This document shows, one piece after another, positions 58,185-64,000 of a stretch of 64,000 bases of DNA. The notes under the pieces are model-generated. The model was given only the letters and a program-made list of their open reading frames with translations. It ran no database searches and was not told the DNA's origin. Position numbers and translations under genes: made by a program. Source of the DNA: Paraburkholderia acidicola (GTDB lineage Bacteria; Pseudomonadota; Gammaproteobacteria; Burkholderiales; Burkholderiaceae); contig NZ_MTZV01000002.1 of NCBI RefSeq assembly GCF_002362315.1, positions 124,001 to 188,000 on the forward strand, read 5' to 3'. Position 1 is the first letter of the stretch. Each line of letters begins with the position of its first letter.

Positions 58185-58373
58185 TCAGGCCGTGCAAGGG
58201 CCGTGGCAGAACAGCGATCGCGCGCTGTGCAACGCTGCCTGCGCGCCACGCGTCACCGCCATCACGCCGACCTGTGTGAGATTGAAATCCTGCGACACCA
58301 TCAATTGCATGAGCGCGACCATCGGCAGCACCAGTGCCGGGTGATAAAGCTGACGTGCGATCAGGTCTCTCAT
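58185..58373 (-). CDS. Possible small hypothetical protein
   Basis: A 62-codon frame beginning MRDLIARQLYHPALVLPMVA, with one hydrophobic stretch (LVLPMVALMQLM) and a C-terminal CHGPCTA carrying two Cys. Another ATG lies 12 bases upstream (58385). The Shine-Dalgarno sequence is poor. It is on the same strand as the GST gene upstream and the flavoprotein gene downstream. No family is recognised. Confidence 0.3.
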   Translation of the reverse strand: MRDLIARQLYHPALVLPMVALMQLMVSQDFNLTQVGVMAVTRGAQAALHSARSLFCHGPCTA

Positions 58374-58558
58374 GACTGCTCCCATCGGGCGTTGCCGTTT
58401 CGGCGCAGCACCGCAATTGACGATTCGATGGATGTATTGTAGGAAGGCGCGCCCTGCGGATAAATGGGCGGAATGCGAAGTCACTTGTCGCCGGATGCGA
58501 ACAATCGGCAGCGGGCCGCGCAAGCCCTACCGGCGGGGCCTGCGCGGCGTTCAGTCGC

Positions 58559-59173
58559 CTATTCGAGCGGCGCCGCGATGAACTCGGGTAGCGCTTCGGC
58601 ACGTGCCGAGAACGCCGCCAGCGCCGGATACTGCGCCGGATCAACCGTGCCAGGCAGGATGAACTGCGTGAACCGCCATGCAACTGCCGTGGTGATATCG
58701 GGCTGCATCAAGCGGTCGCCGACCAGCCAGCCGTCATGGCCGGCCACCAGTGTTTCGAGTTGCGCAAACGCCTGCTCCATCTGCCCCTGCACGCGCGCCA
58801 CCCACGGCTCGTGCTGGCGTTCCGCCGGTCGCAGGTTGCGTTCGTAGACGTGCTGCACGGTCTTTTCAGCGGCTGCGAGCGCAAAACCCGTCACCTGCAG
58901 CGCGCGCTGGCGCGCAGCCGGATCTTCAGGCATCAAGCGACGCTCGGGCGCCACCTTGCGGTCGAGATGATCGAGGATCAGCGACGAGTCGATCAGCACC
59001 GTGCCATCGTCCTCGACCAGCGTCGGCGCCTTCACGACCGGATTGATCTTCGCAAACTCATCGTAATGACGAAACACCGACAGGCTGCGATGCTCGAACG
59101 GCAGGCCGAGCACAGCCAGCGAAATCGCCACGCGACGCACATAAGGAGAATCCAGCATCCCGATCAACTGCAT
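58559..59173 (-). CDS. Glutathione S-transferase family protein
   Basis: Cytosolic GST of 204 residues. The thioredoxin-like N-domain opens MQLIGMLDSPYVRRVAISLA, where Ser9 is the probable glutathione-activating residue; VKAPTLVEDDGTVLIDSSLI contains the cis-Pro and the glutathione-binding Asp-Ser. The helical C-domain starts near residue 90. It is 47 bases after the LysE-type gene on the same strand. Role is general detoxification or an unassigned catabolic step. Confidence 0.92.
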   Translation of the reverse strand: MQLIGMLDSPYVRRVAISLAVLGLPFEHRSLSVFRHYDEFAKINPVVKAPTLVEDDGTVLIDSSLILDHLDRKVAPERRLMPEDPAARQRALQVTGFALAAAEKTVQHVYERNLRPAERQHEPWVARVQGQMEQAFAQLETLVAGHDGWLVGDRLMQPDITTAVAWRFTQFILPGTVDPAQYPALAAFSARAEALPEFIAAPLE

Positions 59174-59220
59174 CTTGTCACTCCAGGTTCGTGGAAAAGG
59201 ACCTGCGGCTTCCTGAAACT

Positions 59221-59847
59221 TCAACGCTGTTGCAGCGCTACCCGCAAGCCCAGCGAAAGAAAGATCGTGCCGATGATCTTGCCCTGCCAGCGGACGAGCC
59301 ACGTCAGCTTTTTGACCAGCCGGCCGAGCGGACGGATCGTGAGCGCGAGCAAGGTGGTGTAAAGCACGCTCAACGCGACGAACACGCCGCCGAGCACGGC
59401 GAACTGCGCAAACGACGAACCCTGCCCCGGATGCACGAACTGCGGCAGGAAGGCGAGGAAGAACAGCGCGGTCTTGGGATTCAGCACTTCGGCAGGAATC
59501 GCCTGCCAGAACGCTTGGGCCGGTGTCACTGCGGGGATTTTCGGCAGCGTCGGATCGGACGGTTTCTCGAGCAGTGCGCGCACGCCGAGATAAACCAGAT
59601 ACGCGGCACCGATCAGCTTGACGGCGTTGAATGCAAGCGATGACGTCATCAGCAGCGCCGACAGGCCGGCCGCGGCGCACAGCGTGTGGATGAAATCGCC
59701 GGTGGCGATGCCAAGCCCGGTCAGGATGCCGGTCTTGCGGCCGCCCTGTACGGTGCGGGTCAGCACCAGTAGTACAGCCGGCCCGGGGATCAGCATCAGC
59801 CCCAGCACGACAGCGACGAAAGTGCCCAGCGTCGAAAGCGAAAACAT
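59221..59847 (-). CDS. LysE/RhtB-family amino-acid exporter
   Basis: Six-helix inner membrane exporter of 208 residues. The N-terminal signature VLGLMLIPGPAVLLVLTRTV, with G-P-A, and GLGIATGDFIHTLCAAAGLS are typical; the conserved KLIGAAYLVYLGVRALL follows. The substrate is probably an amino acid or homoserine-like compound but cannot be fixed. It precedes the GST gene. Confidence 0.9.
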   Translation of the reverse strand: MFSLSTLGTFVAVVLGLMLIPGPAVLLVLTRTVQGGRKTGILTGLGIATGDFIHTLCAAAGLSALLMTSSLAFNAVKLIGAAYLVYLGVRALLEKPSDPTLPKIPAVTPAQAFWQAIPAEVLNPKTALFFLAFLPQFVHPGQGSSFAQFAVLGGVFVALSVLYTTLLALTIRPLGRLVKKLTWLVRWQGKIIGTIFLSLGLRVALQQR

Positions 59848-59867
59848 TGCAATGCCCCCTTGTGCGA

Positions 59868-59893
59868 TGCGAACGGTGCGAACGGTGCGAACC
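59868..59893. repeat. Short tandem repeat upstream of the LysE-type gene
   Basis: GAACGGTGC is repeated twice in tandem with a degenerate third copy on each side (GCGATGC before, GAACCGC after), within 50 bases of the ATG at 59847. Confidence 0.6.
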
Positions 59894-59950
59894 GCGAGTG
59901 TCGCATTTCCGGCGGCTTCGATTCAAGACACAACTGACGGGGCCACACAA

Positions 59951-60334
59951 TTATCCGAGCTGCTGCTCGATCGTTCGTGTGAGCGGTGTGTCGACATCGC
60001 CGGTGTGACGCGTCGTCACCGCCTCGATCAGCACGATCCAGCACTCGTCCTGTGCGACCGGATTGTGCAGCACGCCCTTCGGCACGACGTGCACGACACC
60101 TTCGCCAAGCTCGACGGCGCGGCCACCCTCGTACTCCATCCGCAGCCGGCCGCGCACCACGTAGAACAGTTCGTCCTCGTCGCGGTGGCTGTGCCACGCA
60201 AGTTCGCCCTTCACCTTCGCGATCTTCATGTACTGATCGTTGACCTGCGCCACGACTTTCGGTGACCAGTATTCGGTCACCGCGTCGAACGCGGACATCA
60301 GGTCGAACGATTCCGCAAATCCTGTTACAGCCAT
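59951..60334 (-). CDS. Cupin-domain protein
   Basis: Single cupin barrel of 127 residues. Cupin motif 1 is seen in WHSHRDEDELFYVVRGRLRM with the two His, the Glu and the later Glu, and motif 2 in PKGVLHNPVA with the last His, so the four-ligand metal site is complete. No catalytic function can be assigned. ATG at 60334 (MAVTGFAESFDLM) follows GGAGATAG. It lies two bases after the second LysE-type gene, so the pair is cotranscribed. Confidence 0.85.
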   Translation of the reverse strand: MAVTGFAESFDLMSAFDAVTEYWSPKVVAQVNDQYMKIAKVKGELAWHSHRDEDELFYVVRGRLRMEYEGGRAVELGEGVVHVVPKGVLHNPVAQDECWIVLIEAVTTRHTGDVDTPLTRTIEQQLG

Positions 60335-60336
60335 TT

Positions 60337-60948
60337 CTATCTCCACATTGGAACAATCGATACCGCAAGCAGCACGCCAAGCAGCGCGTTGATGATGCGC
60401 CATTGCCGCGGCGTGCGCACCAGCCGCGCGAGCAGCACGCCGGCCACGCACCACAGCGATAGCGACACCACCGCCGACACACCGAACGCGCCACCCAGCA
60501 GCAACGCGAGATGCAGCGGGCCGTCCGCGAGCATCGCGAACGACGCCGCGGCGCCGAGCGCCATCGCCCAACCCTTCGGATTGAGCCAGAGCAGACACGC
60601 CCCGCCGAGCAATGTGGTGGGCGCTGCCGTCGAGCGGTCGAGATCGGGCGCCCCGCTGCGCGCGACCCGCCACGCCAGCCACAGCAGATACGCGCTGCCG
60701 ATCGCCTTCATGCCGGTCTGCAGCACGGGCGCGGCCAGCAGCACGCCAGCGAGACCGGCGGCGGCAGCGGCGGCCAGCGACGCAAGCCCCAGCGCGATGC
60801 CCGCCATCAATGGAATCGAGCGACGAAAGCCGAACTGCGAGCCCGACGCCGTGGCGAGCGCCGTCGCACCGCCGGGCGTCACGGTGGCAACGGCGGCAAA
60901 CAGGATCAACGGTGCGATCGAGCCGGTCGAGGTGGCGACGAAGGACAT
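60337..60948 (-). CDS. LysE-family exporter
   Basis: Second exporter of this family in the window, 203 residues, six hydrophobic segments (for example IPLMAGIALGLASLAAAAAA). The family TPGG motif is in AAVATVTPGGATALATAS. WLNPKGWAMALGAAA is the conserved loop. ATG at 60948 is chosen; an in-frame start at 60966 adds six residues. It is divergent from the LysR gene and followed by the cupin gene, so the LysR protein is its likely regulator. Confidence 0.88.
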   Translation of the reverse strand: MSFVATSTGSIAPLILFAAVATVTPGGATALATASGSQFGFRRSIPLMAGIALGLASLAAAAAAGLAGVLLAAPVLQTGMKAIGSAYLLWLAWRVARSGAPDLDRSTAAPTTLLGGACLLWLNPKGWAMALGAAASFAMLADGPLHLALLLGGAFGVSAVVSLSLWCVAGVLLARLVRTPRQWRIINALLGVLLAVSIVPMWR

Positions 60949-60988
60949 GGCAGCGTTCCGGAGCAAAACGCCACTGTAGCCATCGCAC

Positions 60989-61040
60989 TCACATTAGAAA
61001 ATCGAAAGTTTCTGATGATTCACATTAGACAATATAATGT
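60989..61040. promoter_or_regulatory. LysR-gene promoter with inverted and direct repeats
   Basis: Perfect palindrome ACATTA-N7-TAATGT (61022-61040) contains the T-N11-A pattern of LysR regulators. TCACATTAGA occurs twice, at 60989-60998 and 61020-61029, 31 bases apart. TATAAT (61033-61038) is embedded in the palindrome and ends six bases before the ATG at 61045. Confidence 0.6.
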
Positions 61041-61044
61041 GACG

Positions 61045-61920
61045 ATGAACCGGAATCTCGACCTCGCGCTGGTGCGCACTTTCGTTGTAGTCGCCGACCA
61101 CGGCAGCATGACCGCTGCCGCCAACCGGCTGCATCTGACCCAGGGCGCGGTGAGCCAGCAGATCAAGCGTCTCGAGGAGGCGCTGGGTTGCGAGCTGTTC
61201 GCGCGTGTCGGACGCCAGCTCGAACTGACCCAGGTGGGCGAGCGCTTTCTCGGCAAGGCGAAGCGCCTGCTCGGCATGAACGATGAAATCTGGGCGGATA
61301 TGGTGGCCCGTCCGATACTCGGCCAGGTGCGCCTCGGTGTCCCCTACGACCTGGTCGGCGCGTGCTTCGCACCGATCTTCAAGGCGTTTACCGAAGCGTG
61401 GCCGAACGTGGAAATGGCGATTGTCTGCGGTTCGTCGCCGGAACTTGCGGACGCGCTGGCGCGCGGTTCGCTCGATGTCGCGGTGATCGAAGAGCCCGCG
61501 ACCGAAGCGAGCGGCGAATGTCTGCGCGTCGAGCGTCTGGTGTGGGTCGGCGCGCGCGGTGGTAGTGCGCATCTGAAGCGACCGCTGCCGGTCTCGATGG
61601 TGAGCGACACCTGCGCGTTCCGGCAGACCGTGCTCGGCGCGCTGGGTAGCAGCGGCATCGAGTGGCGCACGGTCTTCGAGAGCGGCAACATCGAGGCGAC
61701 CACCGCGACGGTGCGCAGCGGACTCGCCGTGACCACGTGGCTGACGTCGACCGTACCCGCCGATCTCGACATTCTCAGCGCGGATGCTGACCTGCCCGAG
61801 CTACCGCCGTTTGCGATCAGCCTGCGGTTTCCTTCGCAGGGTGCCACGCCCGCAGGACGCGAACTCGCGCAGTTCATTCGCGATGGACTGCTGCGGCAAC
61901 ACCGGCCCGCGCCGATGTGA
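61045..61920 (+). CDS. LysR-family transcription regulator
   Basis: Regulator of 291 residues. The winged helix-turn-helix is at the N-terminus: LDLALVRTFVVVADHGSMTA and NRLHLTQGAVSQQIKRLEEA. The substrate-binding domain follows from about 90. The ATG at 61045 is fixed by the -10 box six bases upstream; longer in-frame readings from 60511 would run through the divergent exporter gene. There is no Shine-Dalgarno sequence, so translation is probably leaderless. The palindrome over its own -10 suggests autorepression, and divergent transcription suggests control of the LysE-cupin pair. Confidence 0.92.
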   Translation: MNRNLDLALVRTFVVVADHGSMTAAANRLHLTQGAVSQQIKRLEEALGCELFARVGRQLELTQVGERFLGKAKRLLGMNDEIWADMVARPILGQVRLGVPYDLVGACFAPIFKAFTEAWPNVEMAIVCGSSPELADALARGSLDVAVIEEPATEASGECLRVERLVWVGARGGSAHLKRPLPVSMVSDTCAFRQTVLGALGSSGIEWRTVFESGNIEATTATVRSGLAVTTWLTSTVPADLDILSADADLPELPPFAISLRFPSQGATPAGRELAQFIRDGLLRQHRPAPM

Positions 61921-61928
61921 AGTAACGC

Positions 61929-61950
61929 GAAGCAGGATTTCGCCTGCTTC
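61929..61950. terminator. Hairpin between convergent LysR and cbtA genes
   Basis: Perfect 8-bp stem GAAGCAGG / CCTGCTTC with a 6-base loop and no T-run. Confidence 0.4.
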
Positions 61951-61971
61951 ACGCTGAATGCTGTTAAGCGC

Positions 61972-62706
61972 TCACAGTCCGGCCGGCAACACATTGCGCG
62001 AGCTCTGCTGCGCACGCTCGACGAGCACACCGAACAGCAACCCGATCGTCGTCCACATGATCGCCTGCATGCCGAGTGCGGCGAGGCGGAATTTCCACAG
62101 CAGTGCAGCAGGGAACGCGGCCGGCACTTCGTTGATCGACGGCAGGCCGAGTTGCACAGCCGCGATGATGACGATGAACACCGCACCAGCGACGATCGCT
62201 CCGTTCCACGCACCAAAGCGCGCAGCCGCATGACGCCGCAGCTTCAACGAGAACACCGTCGCGGCCAGCGAGATCGCGATCATCAGGAAGAACAGGCCCG
62301 TGCGATAGCCGATCGTTTCGGGGTCGCCGATCGATGGTGGATTGGCCGGGTACTTGAGATTCGGCACGATCACGATCGCGACGAATGCCGCCAGTGCGAG
62401 CAATGCCGACAACGCACGCGCACCGAGCCGGCCCGAGCGGCCGTAGGCATACGCGAACACCAGCGAGAACAACCCGCCCACCGCCGCGCCATACACCACT
62501 ACGCCAGTCAACAAACCGAACCCCGCCTGCGTGTGACGGCTGACGATTTCCGGTTCGGGCGCTTCGCCCTTCGCCGCATCGGCTTTCTCTTCGAATGAGA
62601 TCGCCTGATCGACCTGCGGTTCGCCGGCGATCTTCGCAAAGGTGAACGTGAGCAATCCCGCGACGATGCCTGTGAGCATCCCGCGCATCAATAATCTACC
62701 GACCAT
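61972..62706 (-). CDS. cbtA: Cobalt transporter subunit CbtA
   Basis: Membrane protein of 244 residues with six hydrophobic segments; the CbtA family is a predicted cobalt importer found behind B12 riboswitches. The start MVGRLLMRGMLTGIVAGLLT and FTFAKIAGEPQVDQAISFEE are characteristic, as is HTQAGFGLLTGVVVYG. It follows cbtB by 12 bases in one operon under a cobalamin riboswitch. Transport of Co2+ is known from genome context and family prediction more than from biochemistry. Confidence 0.9.
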   Translation of the reverse strand: MVGRLLMRGMLTGIVAGLLTFTFAKIAGEPQVDQAISFEEKADAAKGEAPEPEIVSRHTQAGFGLLTGVVVYGAAVGGLFSLVFAYAYGRSGRLGARALSALLALAAFVAIVIVPNLKYPANPPSIGDPETIGYRTGLFFLMIAISLAATVFSLKLRRHAAARFGAWNGAIVAGAVFIVIIAAVQLGLPSINEVPAAFPAALLWKFRLAALGMQAIMWTTIGLLFGVLVERAQQSSRNVLPAGL

Positions 62707-62718
62707 GTCGACTCCCGG

Positions 62719-62928
62719 TTAGTGGCAAGGAAAGCCGAGCAGATGGCGGCCGTCGTGCACGAACTCGTGCACATACATGCCGGGGATCAACGACGTCGCG
62801 CCTTCTTCGGCGCCGACAAAATAGATCGCCAGCAACAGCAGCAGGCCACCGAAGATAATCCACGGCAGCAATTCACGCAGAGGGATCGGTACCGGCTGGA
62901 CAGCCGGCTTGAGAACAGCATCGGTCAT
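62719..62928 (-). CDS. cbtB: Cobalt transporter subunit CbtB
   Basis: A 69-residue single-helix membrane protein. One hydrophobic helix (LLPWIIFGGLLLLLAIYF) is followed by the His-rich tail HEFVHDGRHLLGFPCH, the probable cobalt-binding element. This layout is diagnostic of CbtB. ATG at 62928 has AGGAGAAG. First gene of cbtB-cbtA behind the riboswitch. Confidence 0.92.
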   Translation of the reverse strand: MTDAVLKPAVQPVPIPLRELLPWIIFGGLLLLLAIYFVGAEEGATSLIPGMYVHEFVHDGRHLLGFPCH

Positions 62929-62984
62929 GACGGACTTCTCCTGGGGTTACGCGCCCCGACAGTCGTTGGAAAGAGATGACGTGA

Positions 62985-63069
62985 AGCGAGGGTCTGGCTT
63001 TCGGTTCTGCATTGAACCGATTACAGTGGCGCGACCGCGCCGGGCTTGCACCGGCTTCCTTGCTTCAGC
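62985..63069 (-). promoter_or_regulatory. Cobalamin riboswitch controlling cbtBA
   Basis: On the minus strand the conserved core is present: GGAAGCCGGTGCAAGCCCGG, then CGCGGTCGCGCCACTGTAAT with the invariant GCCACTG, and a B12-box-like AGCCAGACC at 62999-62991. A -10 box TAGAAT (63081-63076) places the transcript start just before it. The core is short because peripheral arms are reduced. It ends about 55 bases before the cbtB start, allowing control of translation or early termination. Confidence 0.88.
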
Positions 63070-63159
63070 GGCGTTATTCTACGCGCTAAAATCCGGCGCG
63101 CCGGCTAGCGGACGCGGCGAGCGAACAAAGCAGCACACGCTTCATGGGAGACGAACGCG

Positions 63160-63729
63160 ATGCAGACACGGCAGACACGGTTATGGCTGGTGAGCCATGC
63201 AGCGACCGCCGCGATGCGCAGCGGCCGCTTTCCCGCCGACGATCCACTCGATGCGCGCGGTCACACCGACGCGCACGCGTATCGCGCGCAGCTCGAGGTG
63301 CCTGGCGACGCGCTCGTGTTCAGCAGCCCTGCGCGATGCGCTCGCGAAACAGCGACGGCGCTCAACCTCACCGCCGACATCGCACCCGCGCTCGCCGACA
63401 TGCACTACGGCCGCTGGCATGGCCAGCGCGTCGCGGACATCGCGACTGACGAACTGCCGATGCTATCCGCCTGGAGCACCGATCCCACCGCCGCGCCGCC
63501 CGGTGGCGAATCGTTCGCCGCGGTATCGACGCGGGTCGCGCAGTGGCTCGATCAGCTTGCCGACGTCCCCGCAGTCATCGCGATCACCCACGCCGTCGTG
63601 ATACGCGCCGCGCTACTGCACGCGCTACGCGCACCGCTTGCCACTTACACGCGCATCGAAATCGCCCCGCTATCGCGGATCGAATTGCAGCGTTCGACGC
63701 GTGGCTGGGTCTGGTGGCCCGCTGCGTAG
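63160..63729 (+). CDS. Histidine phosphatase-fold protein with altered RHG motif
   Basis: Protein of 189 residues with the phosphoglycerate mutase/alpha-ribazole phosphatase fold. The N-terminal motif, normally LVRHGET, reads WLVSHAATAAM: the phospho-accepting His is kept but Arg and Gly are changed. Other family parts survive: FSSPARCARETATAL, the acidic MHYGRWHGQRVADI, PGGESF and the second His in AITHAVVIRAALL. Next to a cobalamin-regulated operon it may be the CobC-like protein of the B12 pathway, but the Arg change raises doubt about normal activity. ATG at 63160 follows GGGAGACG. Divergent from cbtBA. Confidence 0.82.
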   Translation: MQTRQTRLWLVSHAATAAMRSGRFPADDPLDARGHTDAHAYRAQLEVPGDALVFSSPARCARETATALNLTADIAPALADMHYGRWHGQRVADIATDELPMLSAWSTDPTAAPPGGESFAAVSTRVAQWLDQLADVPAVIAITHAVVIRAALLHALRAPLATYTRIEIAPLSRIELQRSTRGWVWWPAA

Positions 63730-63921
63730 ATAGTGGGATCGGCCTGCGTGTCGAGCATCCTTTTCATGCGATCGAAAGAACATGTAAGGCTTGCGAACAT
63801 CGATGTATGCAACGTGCGTCGATATTCTCGTGCAATTGTCATCTCTGCATCACTCATGTTCACAATCCGCGAACTATAGTGTGATCTGAAGGAAAAACTA
63901 CATAGCTGAGAGGACTCACCG

Positions 63922-64000
63922 ATGATCAAGCATCGCATCTATTCCGCATTGCTGTCCGCCGTGCTGATCACTACGATCGCGCCGGTATGCGAGGCGCAGC
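63922..64000 (+). CDS. Start of a secreted protein, cut by the window edge
   Basis: Twenty-six codons reading MIKHRIYSALLSAVLITTIA then PVCEAQ, a signal peptide probably cleaved at CEA-Q. GAGAGGA at 63908-63914 is a good ribosome binding site. The mature part lies outside the window, so no function can be given. Confidence 0.7.
   Translation, partial: MIKHRIYSALLSAVLITTIAPVCEAQ

Overview
The window looks like chromosomal DNA of a Burkholderia/Paraburkholderia-type betaproteobacterium. This rests on the high GC content with GC-rich third codon positions, a phasin next to a pyruvate dehydrogenase cluster whose E3 carries its own lipoyl domain, the glnA-ntrB-ntrC order, and many gene products close to what I know from that group. 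It carries about 47 protein genes (two cut by the window edges) and one initiator tRNA-Met. There is no rRNA, CRISPR array, integrase or complete insertion sequence.

Layout. 1-9 kb: penicillin-binding-protein-type peptidase (minus, cut at the left edge), phasin (plus), and the PDH operon aceE-aceF-lpdA (minus). 9.2-20.6 kb: a PAS histidine kinase and FixJ-type regulator with overlapping stop and start, folD, an acyltransferase, oligopeptidase A, a cytosine-deaminase-like amidohydrolase, dinB and a small secreted repeat protein. 20.8-27 kb: a compact five-gene minus-strand operon made almost wholly of redox enzymes (FOXRED2-like flavoprotein, FMN 2-hydroxyacid oxidase, membrane-anchored P450, CPA2 antiporter, haem-oxygenase-like iron enzyme). 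I do not recognise this combination; it is the best candidate for an undescribed pathway. 27-30.5 kb: a small accessory patch ending at the 3' end of the tRNA-fMet gene, with a DUF6402-type protein and an ATGA-overlapping membrane protein, an IS3-type terminus, and a BrnT/BrnA toxin-antitoxin module.

30.7-46.9 kb is mostly core: exonuclease III, ntrC, ntrB, glnA (with a readable sigma-54 promoter and three NtrC-like boxes), a rhodanese, a CinA-type protein, an EI24 membrane protein, a sterol-desaturase-family hydroxylase, a beta-propeller protein, hrpA, argA and yggX. 46.9-53.4 kb: a TetR regulator divergent from an operon of GMC dehydrogenase, acyl-CoA synthetase, aldehyde dehydrogenase and Mpo1-like protein. 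This set could take an alcohol to an acyl-CoA, and two copies of one palindrome lie between regulator and operon. 53.5-62 kb: ProP-type transporter, phosphoesterase, TMEM175-like channel, a mercuric-reductase-like flavoprotein, GST, two LysE exporters, a cupin and a LysR regulator. 62-63.8 kb: cobalt transporter genes cbtB-cbtA behind a cobalamin riboswitch, divergent from a histidine-phosphatase-fold protein with an altered catalytic motif. A secreted protein starts at the right edge.

A recurring theme is promoters whose -10 box sits 6-8 bases from the start codon (histidine kinase, brnT, argA, hrpA, the LysR gene), which predicts leaderless mRNAs.
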